Part shown: positions 7,244 through 15,428 of the stretch, one piece after another
Layout of the letters: each line of letters opens with the position of its first letter
Numbering within the stretch: the stretch's first letter is position 1
DNA from: Ornithomonoglobus_A sp045649025
Lineage (GTDB): Bacteria; Bacillota; Clostridia; UBA1381
Direction of reading: 5' to 3'
Assembly: GCA_045649025.1 (NCBI GenBank)
Contig: JAZRPB010000039.1
Coordinates: 1-34,025 of the forward strand
DNA length: 34,025 nt
Notes under the pieces: model-generated
Databases searched by the model: none
What the model was told of the DNA's origin: nothing
What the model saw: the letters and a program-made list of their open reading frames with translations, nothing else
Position numbers and translations under genes: made by a program

Positions 7244-8287
7244 TCATAGGATGTTATTACGAACAATAACTTCCGATAATGCTTTTGCCATAGATGCAAA
7301 ACCAAAATCTGTTGGATGAACATTATCCACTGTTCCTGAATCTTTGCAAAGTTCAGTCAGTGCCTTTCCGTCTAGAAAATATACATTTTCATCACCTGCC
7401 GAAACTGCATTATTATATGTGGTTTGTATTATATTTCGTCTGATCTCTTCTTCTTGAGTTAAGAAATGTTTAGGACGCGACATCATTATAACAGGTATGG
7501 AAGGATGTTGTTCTCTTATAGTTTTAAACATCTTCTCGTGAGTTTTTTCTAAATGCTCAACCGTAGCGTTATAATCATAATCATAAACGAAAACAGACAT
7601 ATCCTGATTTTTGATATATTCAGCTATTGCATCCTCTGCCAATGCACTTCCTGAAAATCCTAAATTTATGTAGTCGCAATTAAAATTTCTGGAAACAATT
7701 GCCTGATAGCTCATACCGGGTCTTGATGCACATCCCCCCTGCGTGATGGAAGAACCATAATATACAACAGGTTTTTCTATTTTATACGGTTTGGGTTCTT
7801 CTAACAAGCAACCGTCTTTTACACCTATGTATAATTTTTTAATACCTGAATACAAAGGAAAATTTATGGTTATCTGTCTTGGTAGAGCTTCCCCTAATTC
7901 AATTAATCCTTCATACTTGTCTTCTATATTAAACGGAGGCACAAACGTTTTTATATATTGATTGTCTGCATATAAATCAAATCCTATAGAGCCTGCTAAT
8001 GCAAAATGAGACATTTTCATTAAATTATCCATCAAAGCATTAATAGCTATATACGGACTATCTGTAAGAAATCTGACTCTTCCGCCCGAGGTATGTGTAT
8101 GAAGACAATATACTTCTTCACTAACATTTTTTGCAATGTTCTCCGGCACACGCCTGTACTTACCATTTTCTTTAAAAACCCCATATATTTTAAAAGGTCC
8201 ATCATCAACTGTATGAAACCGAATGTCATTCTTGTCGATTTTGGTGTCAATAAAAAAGTTTTTATCTACCGTTGATATATTAACCAT
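7244..8287 (-). CDS. SGNH/GDSL-family hydrolase (SsfX3-like two-domain)
   Basis: The 347 residues form an N-terminal beta-sandwich-like part (about 1-165) and a C-terminal SGNH hydrolase. The nucleophile block reads YYGSSITQGG, with Ser180 in a GSS variant of the usual GDS. The glycine block is NLGFSGSA, the catalytic pair is Asp321-x-x-His324 in VDNVHPTDFG, and SRPKHF is in the expected middle region. The family removes acyl groups from sugars and secondary metabolites. No signal peptide is seen, so action is cytoplasmic. It is the first gene behind the promoter at 8450-8478, and a GGAGG-type site precedes the ATG. Confidence 0.87.
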   Translation of the reverse strand: MVNISTVDKNFFIDTKIDKNDIRFHTVDDGPFKIYGVFKENGKYRRVPENIAKNVSEEVYCLHTHTSGGRVRFLTDSPYIAINALMDNLMKMSHFALAGSIGFDLYADNQYIKTFVPPFNIEDKYEGLIELGEALPRQITINFPLYSGIKKLYIGVKDGCLLEEPKPYKIEKPVVYYGSSITQGGCASRPGMSYQAIVSRNFNCDYINLGFSGSALAEDAIAEYIKNQDMSVFVYDYDYNATVEHLEKTHEKMFKTIREQHPSIPVIMMSRPKHFLTQEEEIRRNIIQTTYNNAVSAGDENVYFLDGKALTELCKDSGTVDNVHPTDFGFASMAKALSEVIVRNNIL

Positions 8288-8426
8288 ATTATTACACCTC
8301 CATATATTTTGTAATCATTCAGGTTATAAGGAGTGCATAATCCATACGTTACTCATTTTTAATAATTTTTTCCCTTTTTCTTATCATTTCAACAATATTC
8401 CACAACTTATGTGTGAATACGCAAGG

Positions 8427-8449
8427 ATCTTGGATTTTCTTACCAAGAT
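8427..8449. promoter_or_regulatory. Inverted repeat at the start of the leftward transcript, candidate operator
   Basis: ATCTTGG (8427-8433) and CCAAGAT (8443-8449) form a perfect 7-bp inverted repeat with a nine-base spacer. It abuts the -10 element at 8450-8455, covering the predicted transcription start of the hydrolase/dehydrogenase unit. That position suits a repressor. The regulator is unknown and none is encoded next to it. Confidence 0.35.
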
Positions 8450-8478
8450 ATTATATCATAATTATCAAAAAATTGCAA
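8450..8478 (-). promoter_or_regulatory. Promoter for the SGNH/GNAT/beta-lactamase/Gfo-Idh unit
   Basis: On the minus strand, TTGCAA (8473-8478) and a consensus TATAAT (8450-8455) are 17 bases apart. This gives a leader of about 155 bases before the SGNH hydrolase start at 8287. The rest of the 8288-8660 gap is AT-rich and shows no gene. Confidence 0.55.
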
Positions 8479-8660
8479 GATATTTTTAAGTTATTTTACA
8501 ACAAAAGTGACTATGCGTAATACACAGGCACAAAATTATTTATGATTTGTATATGAAATTATTATACAATATAAAACATAAAATGGTAATTAATAGCACT
8601 TTAACATATTTAATAGAAAAACTACAATTTTTTTTGTAAAAGATTTCAGCATATATTGTA

Positions 8661-8689
8661 TTGACACGGTTTTTTTATTATGCTATAAT
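8661..8689 (+). promoter_or_regulatory. Consensus sigma-A promoter of the ldh-hdr-flx-frd operon
   Basis: TTGACA (8661-8666) and TATAAT (8684-8689) are both perfect, with a 17-base spacer. Transcription should start near 8696, giving a leader of about 137 bases that contains the Rex-type palindrome. So strong a promoter implies that control is by repression. Confidence 0.85.
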
Positions 8690-8754
8690 AGTGTATAGTT
8701 AAAAATATTTAATTTACAGGGCAGTTGAGATGTGAAAATATCTGCTGCCAAAAA

Positions 8755-8798
8755 TTTTTAAATAAGTTTGTTAAAAATTTAACAAACTTATTTAAAAA
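8755..8798. promoter_or_regulatory. Rex-type redox operator inside a 21-bp palindrome
   Basis: The core 8768-8785 reads TTGTTAA-AAAT-TTAACAA, an exact match to the clostridial Rex consensus TTGTTAANNNNTTAACAA as I recall it. It is embedded in a perfect palindrome with 21-base arms (8755-8775 and 8778-8798) around AA. It lies about 60-100 bases downstream of the predicted start of transcription, so a bound Rex would act as a roadblock. Rex dimers leave DNA when NADH is high, which would induce the operon under reducing conditions. The transcript could also fold into a hairpin here, but no U-tract follows. Confidence 0.75.
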
Positions 8799-8832
8799 AC
8801 CTAACAATGAAAGAAAAAAAGGAGTGTTTGTA

Positions 8833-9780
8833 TTGAGTAAGGCAACCATTATAGGTGCAGGTAGCGTTGGTGCCACAGTGGCATACACAATGGCTTTAAA
8901 TGCAATTGTATCTGAAATTGTAATTATTGATATCAACAAAGAAAAAGCATTTGGCGAAGCAATGGATATTGGTCAGGGTGCACCGTTCGGTTCACCTGTA
9001 ACAATATATTCGGGTGATTATGAAGATGCGGCAGGCTCTGATATTGTTGTTATAACATCAGGTCTGGCAAGAAAACCCGGTCAATCAAGACTTGATCTGG
9101 CACAGGCAAATGTTGATGTAATAAAATCAATTACACCAAATATAGTAAAATATGCTCCCGAAGCAGTATATGTGCTTGTGAGCAACCCTGTTGATGTTTT
9201 AACATATGTATTCCATAAAATTTCAGGCATTCCCGAAGAGAGAATTATCGGTAGCGGTACTATACTTGACACTTCAAGAGTACGTTCAAGAATTGCCGAC
9301 CACTTCAAGATAAGTCAAAAGAGTGTTCACGCATATGTATTTGGCGAACACGGCGACAGTGCATTTGTTCCGTGGTCACTTGCAACAATTGCAAGCTTAC
9401 CTATTGCAGATTTTGAAAACTCAATTGATGCAGATTTCCGTAAGGAAATAGGCGATTTGAATTACGAAGAAATTGTAAACTACACAAAAACAGCAGGTGC
9501 AACCGTTATAGCAAACAAGGGTGCAACATTTTATGCGGTATCTATTGCAACATGTCATATATGCAAGTGCCTGCTTGGAAGTAACGATACAATTCTTACT
9601 GTATCTACAATGATGCATGGTGAATTTGGTATAGAGGACGTTTGCCTTTCAGGCTTAACACTAATCGGCAAGGGCGGTATAAAAAGAAAGATAATTCCAC
9701 CTCTTACAGACGAGGAAAAAGAAAAGTTTATATCCAGTGCTAACAGAATTAAGGACGTTATAAAAAGCGTTACATTTTAA
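8833..9780 (+). CDS. ldh: LDH/MDH-family 2-hydroxyacid dehydrogenase (annotated type: L-lactate dehydrogenase)
   Basis: The start is the TTG at 8833, eight bases after GGAG, giving 315 residues, the normal family length. An upstream ATG at 8725 would put the Rex palindrome in the coding sequence and add a non-family extension. The NAD loop is GAGSVG (8-13), with Asp33 for NAD ribose. Substrate arginines are Arg86 and Arg149 (LDTSRVRSR), and the catalytic His173 is in GEHGDS. The residue that discriminates substrate in this superfamily is Arg80 (ARKPGQSR), the malate-type choice; classical LDHs have Gln. The later loop (KGATFYAVS) looks LDH-like. It could make lactate from pyruvate or malate from oxaloacetate, both with NADH. 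It is the first gene of the operon, 12 bases before hdrB. Confidence 0.88.
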   Translation: MSKATIIGAGSVGATVAYTMALNAIVSEIVIIDINKEKAFGEAMDIGQGAPFGSPVTIYSGDYEDAAGSDIVVITSGLARKPGQSRLDLAQANVDVIKSITPNIVKYAPEAVYVLVSNPVDVLTYVFHKISGIPEERIIGSGTILDTSRVRSRIADHFKISQKSVHAYVFGEHGDSAFVPWSLATIASLPIADFENSIDADFRKEIGDLNYEEIVNYTKTAGATVIANKGATFYAVSIATCHICKCLLGSNDTILTVSTMMHGEFGIEDVCLSGLTLIGKGGIKRKIIPPLTDEEKEKFISSANRIKDVIKSVTF

Positions 9781-9792
9781 AGGAGAGGTAAA

Positions 9793-10572
9793 ATGACATA
9801 TAGCTATTACCCAGGTTGTACACTAAAAACCAAAGGCAAAGAGCTTGATATATACGCAAGAGAATGCGCAAGGGTGCTTGGTGTCACAATGGAGGAAATT
9901 GAAGATTGGCAATGCTGCGGAGCAGTTTATCCTCAGGCTAACGACGAAATTGCAACAAGACTTTCGTCGGCCCGTGCACTAATAAATGCAAAGGAAAAAG
10001 GACAAAAGCTTTTAACGCTTTGCTCGGCGTGTCATCACGTAATAAAAAGAGTTAATAACGATATTAAGACCAACGAAGATATAAGAAAAAAAATAAATTT
10101 ATATCTTAACGATGATTACAACGGCGAAACAGATGTTATTCACTATCTTGAGATGCTGCGCGACGAAATTGGTTTTGATAACATAAAAAAAGCCGTAATA
10201 AATCCTTTAAAGGACAAAAAGATTGGTGCATACTACGGTTGCCTGCTTCTTCGTCCCGGAAAGGTTATGGCATTTGATAATCCTGAAAATCCAACAATAA
10301 TTGAGGATTTTATTAAAGCAATAGGTGCAACACCTGTTATTTATTCATACAGAAACGAATGCTGCGGCGGATATATGACATTAAACGACAAGTCACTTGC
10401 TCAAAGCAAGGCACGCTCTATTGTTGACAGTGCCAAAAATGCCGGTGCCGAAGCAATAATAACTGCCTGTCCGTTATGTATGTATAACTTAAAGGTTAAT
10501 ACCGACACCGATATGCCAATACTCTACTTTACAGAGCTTTTAGCAGAGGCACTTGGCATAAAAGAGGCATAA
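9793..10572 (+). CDS. hdrB: HdrB-like heterodisulfide reductase subunit B (two CCG domains)
   Basis: The 259 residues contain two complete cysteine-rich CCG domains: Cys9, Cys41-Cys42, Cys77-x-x-Cys80, and Cys150, Cys190-Cys191, Cys226-x-x-Cys229. In methanogen HdrB these hold two non-cubane [4Fe-4S] clusters that cleave the CoM-S-S-CoB disulfide. All ligands are kept, so the subunit should be functional, but this bacterium is not expected to use those coenzymes. In sulfate reducers the partner is thought to be DsrC; here the acceptor is open, and the fumarate-reductase-like genes downstream are the obvious candidates. AGGAGAGG precedes the ATG. hdrC follows after 14 bases. Confidence 0.92.
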   Translation: MTYSYYPGCTLKTKGKELDIYARECARVLGVTMEEIEDWQCCGAVYPQANDEIATRLSSARALINAKEKGQKLLTLCSACHHVIKRVNNDIKTNEDIRKKINLYLNDDYNGETDVIHYLEMLRDEIGFDNIKKAVINPLKDKKIGAYYGCLLLRPGKVMAFDNPENPTIIEDFIKAIGATPVIYSYRNECCGGYMTLNDKSLAQSKARSIVDSAKNAGAEAIITACPLCMYNLKVNTDTDMPILYFTELLAEALGIKEA

Positions 10573-10586
10573 GAGAGGAGTAGCAA

Positions 10587-10979
10587 ATGAGTAAGAATTA
10601 TGATGAATTAAAAGAAACCATACTCCGTATAAGTGGTGTTGACCCAAAAAAGTGTATGAAATGCGGTAAGTGTTCGGGCACTTGTCCGGCATATGATGAA
10701 ATGGAATTTCATCCGCATCAGTTTGTTGCTATGGTTAACAGCGGCGATATTGAACCGTTATTAAATTCAGAGTCAATATATAAATGTCTTTCGTGCTTTG
10801 CCTGTACACAAAGATGTCCGCGTGACGTTGAGCCTGCAAAGCTTATAGAAGCTTTAAGACTTTGCGTTATTAGAGAGCAGGGTAAAAATTATTTAAAGAG
10901 CGATGATATACCAAAGCTTCTTGATGATGAATTACCGCAACAGGCAATAGTAAGCGCAATGCGTAAGTATTCAAAGTAA
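10587..10979 (+). CDS. hdrC: HdrC-like ferredoxin subunit
   Basis: This 130-residue protein has two [4Fe-4S] motifs, Cys23/26/29/33 (CMKCGKCSGTCP) and Cys67/70/73/77 (CLSCFACTQRCP), in the short HdrC architecture without membrane segments. It relays electrons between HdrA and the catalytic clusters of HdrB. GAGGAG sits just before the ATG. The B-C-A gene order is compact and fits a soluble HdrABC complex. Confidence 0.92.
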   Translation: MSKNYDELKETILRISGVDPKKCMKCGKCSGTCPAYDEMEFHPHQFVAMVNSGDIEPLLNSESIYKCLSCFACTQRCPRDVEPAKLIEALRLCVIREQGKNYLKSDDIPKLLDDELPQQAIVSAMRKYSK

Positions 10980-11006
10980 TACTATTGAGATAAGGATGTG
11001 AAATAA

Positions 11007-12992
11007 TTGCAAAGAATAGGTGTTTTCGTATGTTGGTGCGGAAGTAACATAGCCGGCACAGTTGATGTTAAAAAGGTTGCCGAGGTTCTTAAATCAGAGC
11101 CAGGCGTGGTATTTTCAACCGACTATCAATATATGTGCTCCGAGGCAGGTCAGCTTATAATAAGAAATGCCATAAAGGAACACAATTTAACAGGTATTGT
11201 TGTGTGCTCGTGCTCGCCAAGAATGCACGAGGCAACATTTAGAAAAACTGCCGAAGCGGCAGGCTTAAATCCATATATGGTAGAAATTGCAAACATTCGT
11301 GAGCAGTGCTCATGGATTCATAAGGATATGGAGATTGGTACAGAAAAAGCTGTTATATTGGCACGTGCCGCAGTGGCAAAGGTTATGCTTAACACTCCCC
11401 TGCAACCCGGCGAAAGCAAGGTTGTTAAAAGAGCACTTGTTATAGGCGGAGGTATTGCAGGTATACAGACTGCACTTGATATTGCAGACGCAGGTTATGA
11501 GGTTGATATAGTTGAAAAATCACCAACAATTGGAGGTAAGATGGCACAGCTTGATAAAACCTTCCCCACCCTCGACTGTGCAGCCTGTATTTTAACGCCA
11601 AAAATGGTTGATGCTTCAGCTCACGATAAAATTAATCTTTATACTTATAGTGAGGTTGAAGCCGTTTCCGGCTTTGTTGGCAACTTCAGTGTTAAAATAA
11701 GAAAAAAAGCAAGAAGCATAAGAGAAGATTTGTGTAGCGGTTGCGGAGTATGTACCGAAAAATGTCCTTCAAGAAAAGCTGATAACGAGTTTAATATGGG
11801 ACTTAACAAAAGAGGTGCAATATACATTCCGTTTGCACAGGCAATTCCTAATGTTCCTGTTATAGACCGTGAAAATTGTATAAAATTTAAAACAGGCAAA
11901 TGCGGACTATGTGCTATGAACTGTCCTGCAAATGCAATAGATTTCGATCAGGTAGACGAATTTGAAACAAAGGAATACGGAGCAATTGTGGTTGCAACAG
12001 GCTTTAATCCAATTAAGCTCGACAACTTTGATGAATATGCCTACAACCAGTCTCCCGACGTTATAACCTCACTTGAATTTGAACGTATAACAAACGCTGC
12101 AGGTCCAACTAAAGGTCAGCTTTTAAGACCTTCCGATGGAAAGCACCCGCATAACGTTGTGTTTATACAATGCGTGGGCTCACGTTCAACAGTTGAGTGC
12201 GGTAAATCGTATTGCTCAAAAATATGCTGTATGTATACTGCAAAGCACGCAATGCTTATTCGTGATAAATATCCCGATGTTAATGTTTCGGTATTCTATA
12301 TAGATGTGAGAACTCCAGGCAAAAACTTTGATGAATTTTACAGACGTGCTGTTGAAGAATATGGCGTAAACTACATTAAGGGTATGGTTGGTAAGGTTTA
12401 TGTTGAGGGCGACCACCTTGTTGTTCAAGGCAGTGATATGATTGCAAATAAGCAGCTTAAAATGGATGCCGATATGGTTGTTCTTGCAACTGCAATTGAG
12501 CCATCACCAGAAGCAAAATCAATTGCTACAATGCTTACAGCAAGTATTGATACAAACAACTTCTTTACCGAAGCACACCCCAAACTACGTCCTGTTGAAA
12601 GTCCAACTGCAGGTGTATATCTTTCAGGTGTATGTCAGGGTCCTAAAGATATTCCTGAAACTGTTTCACAAGCTTCTGCCTGTGCAGCAAAGGTTTTAGG
12701 TCTTTTAAATAAAGATAAGCTTGTTACAAATCCGTGCATTGCCCACTCCGATGAATTGTTGTGTAACGGTTGCGGACAGTGTGAAAAGGTATGTCCATAC
12801 GGTGCAATATCGTATGAAACACTTGAAATAAATGACCACGGTGTTAGAGAAACAAGACGTGTGGCACGTGTAAACACTGCGGTATGTCAGGGTTGCGGTG
12901 CTTGTACGGTAACCTGTCCTTCAGGTGCTATGGACCTTAAGGGCTTTAGCAATAATCAAATTATGGCGGAGGTGGATGCAATATGTCGCTAA
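11007..12992 (+). CDS. hdrA: HdrA-like electron-bifurcating flavoprotein
   Basis: The gene starts at TTG 11007 after AAGGATG, giving 661 residues, the size of methanogen HdrA. An N-terminal domain (about 4-100) has VCWCGSNIAG and CSCSPRMHE. The FAD fold begins with GGGIAG (147-152), followed by the HdrA-specific GGKMAQLDKTFPTLDCAAC (Cys191, Cys194). Ferredoxin modules start near Cys243 and Cys299, and two more lie at the C-terminus near Cys586 and Cys627. In HdrABC-MvhAG structures the HdrA FAD is the bifurcation site, sending one electron to ferredoxin and one to HdrBC. The last ten bases overlap flxD. It should form the core of a soluble complex that takes NADH electrons through FlxABCD. 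Confidence 0.93.
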   Translation: MQRIGVFVCWCGSNIAGTVDVKKVAEVLKSEPGVVFSTDYQYMCSEAGQLIIRNAIKEHNLTGIVVCSCSPRMHEATFRKTAEAAGLNPYMVEIANIREQCSWIHKDMEIGTEKAVILARAAVAKVMLNTPLQPGESKVVKRALVIGGGIAGIQTALDIADAGYEVDIVEKSPTIGGKMAQLDKTFPTLDCAACILTPKMVDASAHDKINLYTYSEVEAVSGFVGNFSVKIRKKARSIREDLCSGCGVCTEKCPSRKADNEFNMGLNKRGAIYIPFAQAIPNVPVIDRENCIKFKTGKCGLCAMNCPANAIDFDQVDEFETKEYGAIVVATGFNPIKLDNFDEYAYNQSPDVITSLEFERITNAAGPTKGQLLRPSDGKHPHNVVFIQCVGSRSTVECGKSYCSKICCMYTAKHAMLIRDKYPDVNVSVFYIDVRTPGKNFDEFYRRAVEEYGVNYIKGMVGKVYVEGDHLVVQGSDMIANKQLKMDADMVVLATAIEPSPEAKSIATMLTASIDTNNFFTEAHPKLRPVESPTAGVYLSGVCQGPKDIPETVSQASACAAKVLGLLNKDKLVTNPCIAHSDELLCNGCGQCEKVCPYGAISYETLEINDHGVRETRRVARVNTAVCQGCGACTVTCPSGAMDLKGFSNNQIMAEVDAICR

Positions 12993-13435
12993 ACGAAAAG
13001 AACGAATGGAAACCACGCATTGTTGCATTTTGCTGCAACTGGTGTTCGTATGCAGGTGCAGACCTTGCAGGCTCAAGCAGACTTGCATACCCCGCTGATG
13101 TAAAAATCATAAGAGTACCATGCTCTTGCAGAGTTAATCCCCTATTTATTCTTCGTGCATTCCAGAGAGGTGCAGACGGTGTTATAATTGCCGGATGCCA
13201 CCCCGGAGACTGCCACTACACTTCCGGCAACTACTTTGCAAGAAGAAGAATGACACTCCTATTCTCTATGCTCGACTTTTTGGGCATAGAAAGAGGCAGA
13301 ACAAGAGTTGAATGGATAAGTGCCGCAGAAGGTGCAAAGTTCTCTGCAACAATGAATGAATTTGTTAAAACAATAACCGATTTAGGCGAAAATAAGAAAT
13401 TGGAGGATCTCAGATGCAAAGAAATTTTGAAATAA
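12983..13435 (+). CDS. flxD: MvhD/FlxD-like [2Fe-2S] subunit
   Basis: This 150-residue protein begins with IVAFCCNWCSYAGADLAG (Cys17, Cys18, Cys21) and continues with VPCSCRVN and GCHPGDCHY, the full cysteine set of the MvhD family. MvhD ties the electron-input module (hydrogenase, or FlxABC here) to HdrA and carries one [2Fe-2S] cluster. No mvhA or mvhG hydrogenase genes are present, so input comes from the Flx module. It overlaps hdrA upstream and the next gene downstream (22 bases), implying translational coupling and fixed stoichiometry. Confidence 0.92.
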   Translation: MSLNEKNEWKPRIVAFCCNWCSYAGADLAGSSRLAYPADVKIIRVPCSCRVNPLFILRAFQRGADGVIIAGCHPGDCHYTSGNYFARRRMTLLFSMLDFLGIERGRTRVEWISAAEGAKFSATMNEFVKTITDLGENKKLEDLRCKEILK

Positions 13436-14397
13436 TAAAAAAGAGAGCCTCCGAGCTTCTGTCGGACGGCACTGTAAACCGTGTACTTGGTTGGCAAGAG
13501 GGCGAATTTTTCTACGATAACACTCCATCGGTATTATACAACGAGAAGGATTTGGAAAAGCTTGTGTATAACTGTTTTTGCGGTGCAAATCAGAGTAAAT
13601 ATCTTGTGAATGAAACAAAGAAGGATGGAAAAATATTAGCACTTTTAAAGCCATGTGATACACTTTCATTAAATCAGCTTGTTCAGGAAACAAGAGTAAA
13701 CCGAGATAATGTGTATGTTCTTGGTATTGAATGTGACGGAATGGTTGATATAAACAAAATCAAAGACCTTGGAATTAAGGGTATAAAATCCGTTAAAGAA
13801 AATGGCGAAGAACTTATAATTGATACCTTATACGGTCAGAAAAGCTGCAAAAAAGCAGATGTGCTATTGGAAAAGTGTGTAAACTGCAAAAGTAAAAAGC
13901 ACTTTACGTACGACGAATTAACATATGAGGGCGACACAGAGGAAATAGCCTCAAACGGTCGCTTTGATATGGTAGAAAAATTAGAGGCAATGAGCAGTGA
14001 GGAACGTTTTGAATTCTGGAGAAATGAGCTTTCAAAATGTATAAGATGTAATGCGTGCAGAAATGTATGTCCTGCATGCACCTGTCGCACCTGTATATTC
14101 GACAGAGATAACAGCGGTGCATTTTCAAAATCTCCTGCAGACAGTTTCGAGGAAAATATGTTCCACATAATAAGAGCATTCCACGTTGCAGGCAGATGTA
14201 CCGACTGTGGTGAATGTTCAAGAGTTTGTCCGCAAAATATTCCGCTACACCTATTAAACAGAAAGTTTATTAAGGATATAAATGAATTTTACGGCGAGTA
14301 TCAGGCGGGTGAGGATACAACAACTCCAGGTCCGCTTACTGCGTACACAAAAGAGGACTGCGAGCCAAGTATTGTACACGAAAGGGGGAACGAATAA
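13414..14397 (+). CDS. flxC: FlxC-like 4Fe-4S protein (FrhB/FdhB-related)
   Basis: This 327-residue protein has an N-terminal part (about 60-170) resembling the beta-subunit family of F420-reducing hydrogenase and formate dehydrogenase (LKPCDTLSLNQL, VLGIECDGMVD, ADVLLEKCVNCK). It is followed by two ferredoxin motifs starting at Cys209 (CIRCNACRNVCPACTCRTC) and Cys262 (CTDCGECSRVCP). It should be an electron-relay subunit of the Flx module. The symbol rests on mirrored gene order relative to the Desulfovibrio flxABCD-hdrABC cluster, not on detailed similarity. GGAGG lies ahead of the ATG inside flxD, and the stop codon shares a base with the next ATG. Confidence 0.75.
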   Translation: MQRNFEIIKKRASELLSDGTVNRVLGWQEGEFFYDNTPSVLYNEKDLEKLVYNCFCGANQSKYLVNETKKDGKILALLKPCDTLSLNQLVQETRVNRDNVYVLGIECDGMVDINKIKDLGIKGIKSVKENGEELIIDTLYGQKSCKKADVLLEKCVNCKSKKHFTYDELTYEGDTEEIASNGRFDMVEKLEAMSSEERFEFWRNELSKCIRCNACRNVCPACTCRTCIFDRDNSGAFSKSPADSFEENMFHIIRAFHVAGRCTDCGECSRVCPQNIPLHLLNRKFIKDINEFYGEYQAGEDTTTPGPLTAYTKEDCEPSIVHERGNE

Positions 14398-15428
14398 TGC
14401 TTAAAATTAAAAAGGATAAGTTAAACGATTTATTCTCAAAAATAAGCAACGATATGCCCCTGTATCTTCCGATTGAAAAAAACAATTCATCGGAATACGG
14501 ATTGTACCAAGACGGTGTTACAACTGCTCTTGATATGCTAAACACTATAAAGTCCCCAAAGGATTTATTCTTTCCGCAAAATGAAACACTTGCTCATTTT
14601 AAGATGAGCGGTAAAAATATTGAAATTATACCACCCCAAATTAAAGACGAAAAATTTGTGGTTTATGGCGTAAGAGCCTGTGACGCAAAGAGCTTTGATA
14701 TTCTTGATATGGTGTTTATGTCGGATCCTGTTGATGAATTTTACGCTTCAAGACGTACCAACTCCATTATAATAACAGCTGCATGCTCAATGCCCGAGGA
14801 AAGCTGCTTCTGTAATGTTTTTGACATTGATGCAACAAATCCTACAGGCGACGTAGCAAGCTGGGTTGTTAATGATGATGTTTTCTTTAGTGCAAAAACC
14901 GAAAAAGGTGAGAGCTTTTTAAAGGAATATGAGAATATATTTGAAAATACAACCTCTGATGACGAAAAAGCACTTGAAGAGCAAAAAGAAAAGGTGAAAA
15001 ATATTTTAGCCGAGCTTCCTTTAGCAAATCTTGATTTATCTCAATTTGGTGAGGGTGCAACAAACAAATTATTTGACCGTCCCGAATGGGATGAGCTTTC
15101 AAAGGCTTGTATAGGCTGCGGTACTTGTACATTTGTATGCCCCACCTGTCAATGCTATGATATACGTGATTTTGATACAGGTCATGGTGTGCAGCGATAT
15201 CGTTGTTGGGATTCTTGTATGTATTCCGACTTTACGAAAATGGCACACGGTAACTCAAGAAAAACACAAAAAGAACGTTTCAGACAAAGATTTATGCATA
15301 AGCTTGTGTACTTCCCCGACAACAACAACGGCGAATTTTCGTGTGTCGGTTGCGGAAGATGTGTGGCTAAATGCCCCATATCTATGAATATTGCAAAGGT
15401 TGCACGAGTTTTGGGAGGTACAAAATAA
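14397..15428 (+). CDS. flxB: FlxB-like 4Fe-4S protein (AsrA / sulfhydrogenase beta-like)
   Basis: The 343 residues match the layout of anaerobic sulfite reductase subunit A and sulfhydrogenase beta subunits. The N-terminal domain (to about 200) has YGVRACDAKSFDILD and TAACSMPEESCFCN. It is followed by CIGCGTCTFVCPTCQCYDI (from Cys238) and CVGCGRCVAKCP (from Cys316). In those complexes this subunit carries electrons between the NAD(P)H-oxidising flavoprotein and the catalytic partner. No sulfite reductase AsrC or hydrogenase subunit is present, so assignment to the Flx NADH-input module is preferred. It is joined to flxC and flxA by TAATG overlaps. Confidence 0.78.
   Translation: MLKIKKDKLNDLFSKISNDMPLYLPIEKNNSSEYGLYQDGVTTALDMLNTIKSPKDLFFPQNETLAHFKMSGKNIEIIPPQIKDEKFVVYGVRACDAKSFDILDMVFMSDPVDEFYASRRTNSIIITAACSMPEESCFCNVFDIDATNPTGDVASWVVNDDVFFSAKTEKGESFLKEYENIFENTTSDDEKALEEQKEKVKNILAELPLANLDLSQFGEGATNKLFDRPEWDELSKACIGCGTCTFVCPTCQCYDIRDFDTGHGVQRYRCWDSCMYSDFTKMAHGNSRKTQKERFRQRFMHKLVYFPDNNNGEFSCVGCGRCVAKCPISMNIAKVARVLGGTK

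Noticed and set aside
8488..8640. Possible small gene or RNA in the divergent gap
   Set aside because: Only AT-rich sequence between the two promoters; no ORF with a start signal and no stable hairpin with a U-tract.
8725..8832. Longer N-terminus for the lactate/malate dehydrogenase
   Set aside because: It would translate through the Rex palindrome and add residues not found in the family; the TTG at 8833 has a correctly placed ribosome site.
9793..12992. HdrABC as evidence for a methanogen origin
   Set aside because: Sporulation genes, bacterial promoters and ribosome sites, and Flx rather than Mvh partners indicate a bacterial Hdr-Flx system.
15371..15427. Upstream start for flxA inside flxB
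   Set aside because: The extra residues are the out-of-frame reading of the ferredoxin end of flxB; GGGAGG points to 15428.
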